Shown here: piece by piece, positions 23,766 through 31,172 of the stretch
How the letters are laid out: every line of letters starts with the position of its first letter
Position numbering within the stretch: position 1 is the first letter of the stretch
NCBI GenBank assembly: GCA_041656175.1
Contig: JBBAEA010000018.1
Coordinates: 1 to 33,548 of the forward strand
Direction of reading: 5' to 3'
Length of the DNA stretch: 33,548 bases
Source: JBBAEA01 sp041656175
GTDB lineage: Bacteria; Myxococcota_A; Bradymonadia; UBA4248
Program-made: the position numbers and the translations under genes
Notes under the pieces: generated by a model
Seen by the model: only the letters and a program-made list of their open reading frames with translations
What the model was told of the DNA's origin: nothing
Database searches by the model: none

Positions 23766-24521
23766 ATGAAACAGTTTAGCCCCAGAAGAAAAATCCCATG
23801 TAAATTGCGACGTATGATACTTGCATCATTATTGTACATGTTCCTCCCCTGCACTGCGCTTTGGGCACAACCAGGCGAAAACGACGCGCAGAGCCAAGAA
23901 ATAAGCGAGGAACCCACAAACGCTGATGCAGAAAAAACAGCCGAAACTACCCATGACGAAGAAGCGGACATCGACGTTATCGATGGCCCCGCGAAATGGA
24001 CGCAGGGCAGCGCCGTAAAATCGCCTTTTTTGTCAGATCATCATATATCGGTTACGCTCCAAACATCGCGCGGGGATTTGTGTTGCGAGCTCTTCACCCA
24101 AGATCATCCCATAACGGTTCTTAACTTTCTCGTTCTTGCCGGCGCCCAACTTCCATGGACTCGCCCGCTAGAAGGTCCAAAGCCGTTTTATCGCAATCTA
24201 CCCTTCCACAAGCGAGAGCGAAATAGCTTTGCGGCTACGGGAAAAGATCAACGCGGAGAACTGCCGCCCTATACTATTGCAGACGAACGCTGCACGACGC
24301 ATATGCCCGTTGCAGGCGCTCTTGCCATGGTACAAGCCGCTCCTGGGCAAAGCCGCAGCGAGTTCATGGTGCTGGCTAAAGATATGCCGATATTTGAAGG
24401 GCTTTTTTCTATCTTTGGAAGCTGCCAACCTATTGAAATCATCAAAGAATTAAGTAATCATAAGGCAGAACTTATGCGTGTCATCGTTCATGACCGCAAA
24501 CTTTGTGAAATCCAACCTTGA
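23766..24521 (+). CDS. Exported divergent cyclophilin-type peptidyl-prolyl isomerase
   Basis: About 251 residues from ATG 23766 (MKQFSPRRKIPCKLRR...). A signal peptide with a strongly basic start ends near ALWA-QP, followed by an acidic linker (about 38-80) and a cyclophilin-like domain. Signature segments are GDLCCELFTQDHPITVLNFL, PYTIADE, AGALAMVQAAPGQSRSEFMV and EGLFSIFGSC. The family catalytic pattern FHR...Q is changed to FHK...A (PFHKRERNSFAATG) and the usual SQFFI reads SEFMV, so isomerase activity may be weak or lost. It could be a periplasmic chaperone. The lipoprotein gene downstream starts 11 bp after its stop with a clear ribosome site, so the two are probably cotranscribed. No good ribosome site precedes this gene's own start. 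Confidence 0.75.
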   Translation: MKQFSPRRKIPCKLRRMILASLLYMFLPCTALWAQPGENDAQSQEISEEPTNADAEKTAETTHDEEADIDVIDGPAKWTQGSAVKSPFLSDHHISVTLQTSRGDLCCELFTQDHPITVLNFLVLAGAQLPWTRPLEGPKPFYRNLPFHKRERNSFAATGKDQRGELPPYTIADERCTTHMPVAGALAMVQAAPGQSRSEFMVLAKDMPIFEGLFSIFGSCQPIEIIKELSNHKAELMRVIVHDRKLCEIQP

Positions 24522-24532
24522 GGAAGTTTTTT

Positions 24533-26203
24533 ATGCGTAAATCAACCTATTTATTGGCTTTGTTTTCAGCGGCACTGCTCTTTGTGTCAGCTTGTGAAGA
24601 GAATTCTAAACCCCACTCTCCGTGTATAGAAAACCCCAATACACCGCCCTATTGTCAAGGCAATACTGCATATCACTGTGGCGAAAACTCTGAACTCGTA
24701 GCGAAGGACTGCGGTGCGGATATCTGCGAAAACGGCGAGTGTATCAAGCCTGCGACTTGCGATCCCGCCGTTGATGCACCCAAATGCGACGGGAACGTTG
24801 CCGTTACTTGCGATAACAATAAGATTAAGCGTCAAGACTGCGGTGAGGATATCTGCGAAAACGGCGCCTGTGTACCGAACACTAACTGCGACCCCGCCGT
24901 CGATGCACCCAAATGCGACGGAAACGTCGCTGTTACTTGCGATAACAATAAAATCAAGCGTCAAGACTGCGGTGAGGATATCTGCGAAAACGGCGTGTGT
25001 ACCAAGCCCGCGAGCTGTGACCCCAAGGTCGAAGTACCCAAATGCGAAGGGAACGTTCTGGTGACTTGTGTAGGCGGTGTAACGACGCGAAACGATTGTG
25101 GCGATAATACCTGCATAGACGGTGCTTGTGTCGCCCCTGCGACTTGCGACCCCAAGGTCGTCAAACCTTACTGCGAAGACGGCAAGACAGCAGTCACTTG
25201 TGAAAACGGTGTTATCGTCAAGAAGACCTGTCTTAGCGATCAGGTTTGCGAAACAGATCGTTGTAGCGCAGCTGATTGTGAAGATCCTTTTACTCCACGC
25301 TGTGTTGAGAACAACCGCGTACGAGACTGCGGCAGCAATGGAAAAATCTTGTATCGTAAGTGTGCGAACTATGAAATTTGCGAAGACGGCGAGTGCATTT
25401 CGGACTGTGATCCCGATACCTTTGAACCTGTATGTAGGGATAAAAAAGTCCTTGCCACTGACTGCGTGAACGGAGAATTTGTGACGCAGTCCTGTGGTAC
25501 TGGTCTTATTTGTAAAGACGGTGGCTGCTTTAATGAACAAAGCGAAGACCTAGATATTGGTGCAAAGTGTAACAGCACGTTCGAAGCCCACTGCCGAGGA
25601 AGCAAAGCAATAGAGTGTAGTGCCAACAGAGTAACAGTTCGCGACGACTGTTCGCTAAAAGAGAATCACGCTTGTGCCGTTGACGGAGACTTGGTTGGTT
25701 GCTCTGAAATATGTACGGTGGAAGACGCGATTGATAAGGCCTGTGTAAATGTTGACGGAACCATCTTTGCTCAAGCATATAAATGTACAAAATATAATGA
25801 GATATTCGTTTATTTTGAGGAAAAAACAGAAAAATGCGATGAAGATTGTAAGGATGGGGAATGTGTAGACTACGTATCTGATTACCTTGGTAAGGCTTGC
25901 ATTGCGGATAAGGATCTTCTTTGTGAAAGAGATATGAATATCGAATGTAATAAAGATGAGAACGTATACGAACTCAAAGAAGATTGCACAAAATCCAACT
26001 CCAGCTGTGTAGAAGACCAATGTTATAAAAATTGTAATGAGGGAGATCCTGATTTAAAGAGCTGTTTTATGGGAAGTAACAATGTTGCAACACAGGCATG
26101 CGTCCAAAAAGAGGGAAAATATATATATCAGACATCTGGACCCATCGTAGCATGCAAGAAACCTACACCCGTTTGCCGCGATGGCGTATGTGTGGCGAAT
26201 TAA
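24533..26203 (+). CDS. Cys-rich repeat lipoprotein, unknown function
   Basis: A 556-residue protein from ATG 24533, with AGGAAG about 6 bp upstream. The signal peptide MRKSTYLLALFSAALLFV ends in lipobox VSAC. The mature part is a series of Cys-rich modules of about 43 residues with the plan CDP...PKC-x-GNVAVTC...DCG-x-ICENG-x-C, probably disulfide-bonded. Four modules repeat at exactly 129 bp (Cys codons at 24758, 24887, 25016 and 25145), the first two being nearly identical; later modules are degenerate. The 3' third (about 25780-26130) is visibly more AT-rich and less repetitive, with Lys/Asp/Asn-rich codons, and may have a different origin. No enzyme motif is seen. A surface-exposed structural or binding role is inference. 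It follows the divergent cyclophilin gene, a possible folding partner. Confidence 0.75.
   Translation: MRKSTYLLALFSAALLFVSACEENSKPHSPCIENPNTPPYCQGNTAYHCGENSELVAKDCGADICENGECIKPATCDPAVDAPKCDGNVAVTCDNNKIKRQDCGEDICENGACVPNTNCDPAVDAPKCDGNVAVTCDNNKIKRQDCGEDICENGVCTKPASCDPKVEVPKCEGNVLVTCVGGVTTRNDCGDNTCIDGACVAPATCDPKVVKPYCEDGKTAVTCENGVIVKKTCLSDQVCETDRCSAADCEDPFTPRCVENNRVRDCGSNGKILYRKCANYEICEDGECISDCDPDTFEPVCRDKKVLATDCVNGEFVTQSCGTGLICKDGGCFNEQSEDLDIGAKCNSTFEAHCRGSKAIECSANRVTVRDDCSLKENHACAVDGDLVGCSEICTVEDAIDKACVNVDGTIFAQAYKCTKYNEIFVYFEEKTEKCDEDCKDGECVDYVSDYLGKACIADKDLLCERDMNIECNKDENVYELKEDCTKSNSSCVEDQCYKNCNEGDPDLKSCFMGSNNVATQACVQKEGKYIYQTSGPIVACKKPTPVCRDGVCVAN
24758..25273 (+). repeat. 129-bp tandem repeats in the Cys-rich lipoprotein gene
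   Basis: Four in-frame units start at 24758, 24887, 25016 and 25145. Units 1 and 2 share a 38-residue stretch almost without change, so they arose recently. Units 3 and 4 have diverged. Confidence 0.9.
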
Positions 26204-26256
26204 GTATTTGAGAGCACAGCCTTTAAGCTGTACATAATTATTATATTCTTTAATGT

Positions 26257-26276
26257 GGGCAGACTTCGGTCTGCTC
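26257..26276. terminator. UUCG hairpin between lipoprotein and TPR genes
   Basis: GCAGAC-TTCG-GTCTGC is a 6-bp perfect stem with the very stable UUCG tetraloop. No T-run follows, so a weak terminator or an mRNA-stabilising hairpin in the leader of the next gene are both possible. Confidence 0.5.
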
Positions 26277-26297
26277 CAGTTCTATTTGCGAGTTTAA

Positions 26298-27905
26298 ATG
26301 ACCAGAATTTTATTATTTGCATCACAGGCTGTACAACAGGAACTTGGCCTTATTGCGCAGGTGCTGCAAAGCCAAGGCTTTGTGCAGCAAAGTGCTGCTG
26401 AGCGCGATCCCAATGTACATGCACTTGTGTTTTATACCGAAGATCGTGCAAACCAAGTAAGTATTAAGTTGTATCAAGAGCTTGGCGTTATGCGTCTCGA
26501 GCTTACGGGGGCACTAGGTTTACAAATTGCAACAGCGCTCGAAACGTATTTAGAGCCCCTATCGAGTGAAAAGATCGAGGAGCTATACGAACTCTCTAAG
26601 TCGGGGATGGAGCAGCGCATTTACGCGGTTTTATTGGTGTTAACCTATGTCGACGCCAGCACGGCCATGGGCGCCATGCGCCAAAAGTACCTTATCGATG
26701 GTAACGATGCTACGCGCGAGGGAATGATCCAAGGCATAGCGTTTTTAGAAACCCATGACATGGGCGTTGCGCTAGAAGAAATCGAAAAACACGTAGCGGG
26801 CAGCCCCGTCGAAAAAATGGCTCGCCGTGCCATAGATGCACTTTCGGAGCGCGGTTTACTGCAAGAATCAGATGAGTTCTTAATCACGAGCCTTGAAAGC
26901 ATTATTGACAGCAGCCCACAAGTCGTCATGGATAAGCTTAGCAAAATGAAAGAGCAGCCACCTGCACTGCGCTTTTTACACGCCAAAGCGCTGCGACTTT
27001 TGCTACGACATGATGAGGCTGCGACGCTTTTAGCCGAAATTCATCCCTCAGATCCTGATGCTGCCAAAGCATACGCGGAGCGCGCAATTTTACGAGAACA
27101 GGGTGGTTACCATCGTGAGGCACTTGACGATGCACAGCGCGCTCTGGCCTGCGATCCCGAACTCGTCGTGGCGCAAGAAGTATACGAACGCTTGCGATTA
27201 ATAGAACAGCAAAGTGGCGCATCGGACGAAGAGCGACTTTTGCAGCTCAACGCCGCGCTGGCTAGCAACTCCGATGATTCTAAGTTGTTGGTTCGACGCG
27301 CCGAAACACTTTTAGCGCTCAACAAACACGAGGAAGCGCTAGATGACTTGCGAAGGGTAGAAAAAATTTCGCCCACAGACCCGCGACTCCCTGCGCTTTT
27401 GGCCGAGGCTCTGCTAGCAGCTGGAATACTAGGTGAAGCCTTAGCCGAGGCCACGAAAGCACAAAGCATTTTTGCACCTAAGTACAAACTACAGGCTAAA
27501 CTTCTCAAACCCCGCGTATTCCTCGCCTTAAACCGACCACATATGGCGCTACCACTGTTCCGGGAAATATTTAAGGAAAACCCCAGCGCTCTTGTTGCCG
27601 CCTTTGGAATGGCGTTAGCACACGAGTTGCAAGGCGAAAACGAAAGCGCTCAGCAAATACTGAAACACCTCGATCCAAAGCGAGCAGAGTCATTCATTAA
27701 AAGCCTAAAACCTCGAATCTACACAGAGTTGCCACTAACTAAAGCTTTTTGTAAAGACTGTGAACTCCCGATTTCGCCAATTCCTTCCACCATTCTCGAC
27801 CAAGAAAAACAGGATCCGCTTTTTAAACGCTGTGACCAATGCGGCGCTCTCACGCTCAAGCGAAGAACCTTGTGCAAGGAGTGCTCCGGGAGCAGCTTTT
27901 TTTAG
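26298..27905 (+). CDS. TPR repeat protein with C-terminal zinc ribbon, unknown function
   Basis: A 535-residue cytoplasmic protein with no signal peptide. The N-terminal part is helical, with an ordinary globular start. From about 220 to 460 there are TPR-like helical pairs (AKAYAERAILREQGGYHREALDDAQRAL, then LLVRRAETLLALNKHEEALDDL), so it probably forms a protein-binding solenoid. The C-terminus has two pairs of zinc-ribbon cysteines (CKDC, CDQCG and CKEC in the last 55 residues), which may bind zinc or nucleic acid. TPR plus zinc-ribbon architecture recalls LapB/YciM, which has TPRs and a C-terminal rubredoxin-like metal site, but there is no N-terminal membrane anchor, so I do not assign that function. 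It stands alone, followed by the second CACGAA cluster. Confidence 0.75.
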   Translation: MTRILLFASQAVQQELGLIAQVLQSQGFVQQSAAERDPNVHALVFYTEDRANQVSIKLYQELGVMRLELTGALGLQIATALETYLEPLSSEKIEELYELSKSGMEQRIYAVLLVLTYVDASTAMGAMRQKYLIDGNDATREGMIQGIAFLETHDMGVALEEIEKHVAGSPVEKMARRAIDALSERGLLQESDEFLITSLESIIDSSPQVVMDKLSKMKEQPPALRFLHAKALRLLLRHDEAATLLAEIHPSDPDAAKAYAERAILREQGGYHREALDDAQRALACDPELVVAQEVYERLRLIEQQSGASDEERLLQLNAALASNSDDSKLLVRRAETLLALNKHEEALDDLRRVEKISPTDPRLPALLAEALLAAGILGEALAEATKAQSIFAPKYKLQAKLLKPRVFLALNRPHMALPLFREIFKENPSALVAAFGMALAHELQGENESAQQILKHLDPKRAESFIKSLKPRIYTELPLTKAFCKDCELPISPIPSTILDQEKQDPLFKRCDQCGALTLKRRTLCKECSGSSFF

Positions 27906-28365
27906 GAGAACTCTGAATAAGAGAACTTTTTTACCACGAAAAACACGAAAGGCTCGAAAGCTTCTTTACCACGAAAAACACGAAAGGCTCGAAAGCTTCT
28001 TTACCACGAAAAACTCGAAAGCTTTTTACCACGAATGGCACGTAAGATTATAACAAATCAAGTCGGTTCTGTATGACTAAAAAAGAAAGAATTTTTCGTG
28101 TATTTTCGTGTTTTTCGTGGTTCAAAATTTAAAGACACAAAAGGCATGAATGCCTATAACAAATCATGCTGGACATGTAAGAATAAAAAAGAATTTTTCG
28201 TGTATTTTCGTGTTTTTCGTGGTTCATATTGAAAAGTACGAAAAGTACGAAAGACGATAACTAATCAAGCTGAGCATGTAAGTTTTCTGTGTAAGTTATT
28301 GATTTTATTGGCTTTTATTTTGAAGAGCATCAGGCCTTAAGCTTCGGCTTCTCGTCAATTCACAA
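27906..28365. other. Convergent intergenic region filled by CACGAA repeats
   Basis: This region lies between the ends of the TPR gene and def. Almost all of it is the repeat cluster at 27929-28250. The final 115 bp are AT-rich with no recognisable gene or clear terminator. Confidence 0.6.
27929..28250 (-). repeat. CACGAA fold-back repeat cluster 2 (inverted relative to cluster 1)
   Basis: On the plus strand, 35-bp units (TTACCACGAAAAACACGAAA, then GGCTCGAAAGC) start at about 27931 and 27966. They are followed by two units with a 102-bp period whose GAATTTTTCGTG arms begin at about 28089 and 28191. Reverse-complemented, this is the layout of cluster 1. The inner block related to AGAACC-ACTTGATTTGTTATA is also shared. 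Confidence 0.85.
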
Positions 28366-28935
28366 TTAGCGCGCTAACTCGGCTTCATTAAGGATGTAAC
28401 CGACCTTGAGTTCATCGTAGACGTCCCTGGCGAGTATGTTGCGGTTTTTTTGCCAGTATTTCCGCGTCATGCGTCGTTTAACGGGGTTAAGCCTGTCTAA
28501 GAAGATCTCGCCTTCTAGGTGTCCATACTCGTGTAATATGGCCACGGCGCGTAGATCCGTCGCTTTTGTGCTAAAGGGTTTACCTTCTAAATCGTAAGCT
28601 TGCACTTCAACGCTTTTGTAGGTGGGTACATCGCGAAAGAGCCCGGGTAGCGATAGACAGCCCTCGTTCCAAACCGTTGGACAATCGGTGGCAAGAATTT
28701 TGGGGTTAATAAAAACCTCAAGCTTCTTAGCCCCTTCCTGCGGGCTAACATCTATGATAAAGAGCCGAATGCTGCGGCCGATTTGTGGAGCGGCGAGCCC
28801 GACGCCGTTGCCTGCGTACATGGTTTCGGCCATATCATTAACCAGTGTAGAGAGTTCTTCGTCAAAGCTCTCTACGGGTTTTGCAATTTCGCGTAATATT
28901 GGGTTTGGATATATGATTAAATCAAGCATAGCCAT
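28366..28935 (-). CDS. def: Peptide deformylase
   Basis: A 189-residue enzyme that removes the formyl group from the initiator methionine of nascent proteins. All three metal-site motifs are present: GVGLAAPQIG (44-53), EGCLS with the ligand Cys93 (91-95) and HEYGH (135-139) with the two His ligands and catalytic Glu. The HExxH reads HEYGH rather than the common HEIDH, a tolerated variation. The length and the C-terminal helix are normal. The start may be ATG 28935 or ATG 28929; no strong ribosome site separates them. The gene diverges from the UPF0316 gene across about 100 bp, which should hold both promoters. It is not next to fmt, its frequent partner elsewhere. Confidence 0.95.
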   Translation of the reverse strand: MAMLDLIIYPNPILREIAKPVESFDEELSTLVNDMAETMYAGNGVGLAAPQIGRSIRLFIIDVSPQEGAKKLEVFINPKILATDCPTVWNEGCLSLPGLFRDVPTYKSVEVQAYDLEGKPFSTKATDLRAVAILHEYGHLEGEIFLDRLNPVKRRMTRKYWQKNRNILARDVYDELKVGYILNEAELAR

Positions 28936-29039
28936 AAGTCTAACTCACTCAAGAAAGTTCTTGCAAGAGCCGTTGCAGCCCTTAACTTACTATAATCGCG
29001 GCATCCCATGATGCCAAGTGCTTATTTGAGGTTTTACGA

Positions 29040-29603
29040 ATGATTGAACTCTTAGATAGTTTCTCCCTATGGCAACTCGCTTTATCGATATTTGTTCTGC
29101 GAATATGTGATGTTTCGCTAGGAACGATGAAAACGATATCGGTGGTTCAGGGTCGCATTCCGCTTGCCTTTACTCTGGGTTTTTTCGAGGTACTCATTTG
29201 GGTTTCGGTTATTGCCCAAGTTATTTCTCGCCTTGGCGAGCATCCGATACTCGCCGTAGCTTATGCGGGGGGCTACGCCGCTGGCAACGCTATGGGCATT
29301 ATCATAGAGCGTTACGTTGCGCTAGGCACTTCAGTGGTGCGCTTTATTTCGCAGCACCAAGGCCATCTCGTCGCTAAGCAATTGCGTGAAAACGGGCAAG
29401 CGGTTACGACATTTGACGGTGAAGGGCGCGACGGTCATTGTTTGTTGATCTATGCTATATGTACACGCAAAGATGCAGAACACGTTATCAGCATAGCCAA
29501 AGAAATTGATCCCAATATTTTTTACATCGTCGAGTCGGTGACCCACGCGAGTACCCTGCGAAGCCTGAACAAGCGCCCTGCGTGGCGAATATTTTCGGAG
29601 TAG
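29040..29603 (+). CDS. UPF0316-type membrane protein (DUF5698/DUF2179)
   Basis: A 187-residue protein with three hydrophobic helices in the first 100 residues (LALSIFVLRICDVSLGTMKT, GFFEVLIWVSVIAQVISRL and AVAYAGGYAAGNAMGIIIER). A cytoplasmic DUF2179-like C-terminal domain follows (about 105-187, around GQAVTTFDGEGRDGHCLLIYAIC). The conserved RxxDVSxGTxK and GxxxGxxxGIxIE patterns define the UPF0316 family, for which no function is firmly established. The family's DUF2179 domain suggests nucleotide or ligand sensing by analogy only. It diverges from def. A modular repeat copy lies shortly after its stop codon. Confidence 0.88.
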   Translation: MIELLDSFSLWQLALSIFVLRICDVSLGTMKTISVVQGRIPLAFTLGFFEVLIWVSVIAQVISRLGEHPILAVAYAGGYAAGNAMGIIIERYVALGTSVVRFISQHQGHLVAKQLRENGQAVTTFDGEGRDGHCLLIYAICTRKDAEHVISIAKEIDPNIFYIVESVTHASTLRSLNKRPAWRIFSE

Positions 29604-29970
29604 TTTGTACTTTGCACAGATTACGGGGCAACAGCCTAGGGCAGCCGCAAAGTTCTGTTTCGCCAAAAACTGGACGGGGCGTCGCGGGGTGTCCCCGCGG
29701 AGGGGGTAGTGGCAAACCCGCGCAAAGCGTGGGGTTGACACGTAGGGGGAAACTTCCCCCACCAAAATAAAAACTTAAAAACTGCCAAATATACGACTTT
29801 GCGCTTGCGCTGGGCAAAAGCCACCTCCCAAAAAAGGCATATGGGCCGCGTTATAAGCAATGCTGCGAAGCCCTTGCTAAATTGAGCTCTTAGATTTATA
29901 AAGATGCGGTGTTTGCAGCGGCTAGTTGCTCGCTGCGTTTCGTAGGCTTTCAAACAGGAGACGATGCGCT
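29604..29970. other. Intergenic region with one modular repeat copy
   Basis: This stretch lies between the UPF0316 gene and the P-loop protein gene. It contains the repeat at 29665-29760 and otherwise no convincing gene; the Cys/Pro/Arg-rich frames are translations of the repeat. A CAGGAG ribosome site (about 29955-29960) precedes the ATG at 29971, and the promoter should lie in 29800-29950. Confidence 0.6.
29665..29760 (-). repeat. Modular palindromic repeat, short form, undivided copy
   Basis: 96 bp that, on the minus strand, run from GGGGG-AAGTTT-CCCCCTACG to CCCGTCCAGTTTTT. It matches the copy at 5021-5178 with three mismatches once that copy's 62-bp duplication is removed. It contains one copy of the stem-loop unit duplicated there. 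Confidence 0.85.
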
Positions 29971-30951
29971 ATGGCGGAAATTTTTGATACTCTTTTATTG
30001 CTCGCTTTACCAGCATCCGGTAAATCCGAGGTTCGCACATTCTTGACCGAAAAAGACCCTGAACTGTTCCACATGGGACCAACGATCCAGATAGATGACT
30101 ATCCGTACGTGCATTTTCAGCTCCTGATCGACGAGGCTTTGGAAGAATTAGGCGAGCAGCGAATTTACCATCACCCGGACGATGCGGGTGGGCGCAATGG
30201 CCCCTTCATCGATAGCTTTGATTGGCCAGCGTTGATCGAGTTGCTCAATGAGGATTATCACGAAATCCTGACGGGTGTTGCAGAGAACCCCAAGAATGCC
30301 GCCGAGAGGTTGTTTGAGCGTCTTGATAATGCGCAGTTCAAGGCTGGCGGTTATGGCAAAATTGCTAAGCTGCCCAAAGATATTCAAGCTAAGTTGGCCG
30401 AGAAACTCGAAAAGGACGCGCGCGAGATTTTTGACGCGAAAGCCAAGATGATCCCTGCGGATCGCACTGGTTATACGATTGTGATTGAGTTTGCGCGTGG
30501 TGGCCCCGAAGGCGTTACGCCGCTTCCCAAGCACTATGGCTATGCTGGAAGTTTGCCGCATCTATCGCCCGAGCTGCTTAAGCGCGCAGCGATTCTGTAC
30601 GTTTGGGTTACGCCTGCTGAGAGCCGTCGCAAAAACCGCGAGCGTGCCATTCCAGGCGCTGATCACACCATTCTCTTCCATGCCACGCCTGAGTCTGTCA
30701 TGATTCAAGACTACGGTTCGGATGATATGTTGGCGTTGATGGAGTCGAGTGATAAGCCCAATACCCTGCGCATTGAGAACAGTGGTCAAGTCTTCCATGT
30801 ACCGATCGCGCGTTTTGACAATCGACGCGACCTTACGACGTTTGCGCGCAAGGATCCCGCTGATTGGTTGCCAGAGGAGATCGATGCCTTGAACAACGGT
30901 ATTAAAGATGCCGCTCTTAAGCTTTGGGATGTCTACAAGGCTAGTCGATAA
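29971..30951 (+). CDS. P-loop-containing protein, unknown function
   Basis: A 326-residue soluble protein starting at ATG 29971, with CAGGAG about 11 bp upstream. Near the N-terminus LLLLALPASGKSEV fits a Walker A phosphate-binding loop (AxxxxGKS, residues 12-19) after a hydrophobic beta strand, as in small-molecule kinases. Later landmarks are IQIDDYPYVHFQ, a conserved-looking HPDDAGGRNGPFIDSFDW segment, and FARGGPEG. TPAESRRKNRERA resembles an Arg-rich lid and is followed by PGADHTILFH. The plan suggests a nucleotide-dependent kinase or NTPase, but I do not recognise the substrate or family. It is a single gene closed by a strong terminator, so context gives no hint. Confidence 0.75.
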   Translation: MAEIFDTLLLLALPASGKSEVRTFLTEKDPELFHMGPTIQIDDYPYVHFQLLIDEALEELGEQRIYHHPDDAGGRNGPFIDSFDWPALIELLNEDYHEILTGVAENPKNAAERLFERLDNAQFKAGGYGKIAKLPKDIQAKLAEKLEKDAREIFDAKAKMIPADRTGYTIVIEFARGGPEGVTPLPKHYGYAGSLPHLSPELLKRAAILYVWVTPAESRRKNRERAIPGADHTILFHATPESVMIQDYGSDDMLALMESSDKPNTLRIENSGQVFHVPIARFDNRRDLTTFARKDPADWLPEEIDALNNGIKDAALKLWDVYKASR

Positions 30952-30984
30952 TCATGCGATAAAATTGCTGCAATAGCGAATTTT

Positions 30985-31015
30985 GGGCGCAGTCTTAGGG
31001 CTGCGCTCTTTTTTT
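30985..31015 (+). terminator. Intrinsic terminator after the P-loop gene
   Basis: GCGCAG-TCTTAGGG-CTGCGC is followed by TCTTTTTTT, 34 bp after the stop codon at 30951. Confidence 0.92.
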
Positions 31016-31104
31016 ATGCGTCAATGTGAGTGAAAAGTCGAATTGCTAAGTTTTACCCTTTCGAGGAGGCGCTCAACTTCAAGGAGGCGCTCAGCGAGCG
31101 CAGC

Positions 31105-31134
31105 AAAAAAGCGCTTCGTCATGAAGCGCCTTTT
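31105..31134 (-). terminator. Intrinsic terminator for the right-hand minus-strand gene
   Basis: On the minus strand GGCGCTTC-ATGAC-GAAGCGC is followed by TTTTTT, about 40 bp after the stop codon at 31173. The T-run on the other strand (CCTTTT) is shorter, so it mainly serves the minus strand. Confidence 0.85.
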
Positions 31135-31172
31135 AGTATTCAAGCTTAGTTTTTGGCTTATCCAGCTTCGTT

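Noticed and set aside
24587..25540. Long minus-strand frame (317 residues) opposite the Cys-rich lipoprotein
   Set aside because: Its open state follows from the repetitive codon use of the lipoprotein on the other strand. The plus-strand frame has a signal peptide, lipobox, ribosome site and regular Cys modules.
29331..29953. Minus-strand open frames around the repeat at 29.7 kb
   Set aside because: They translate the modular repeat and the antisense of the UPF0316 gene, with no start signal or family-like sequence.
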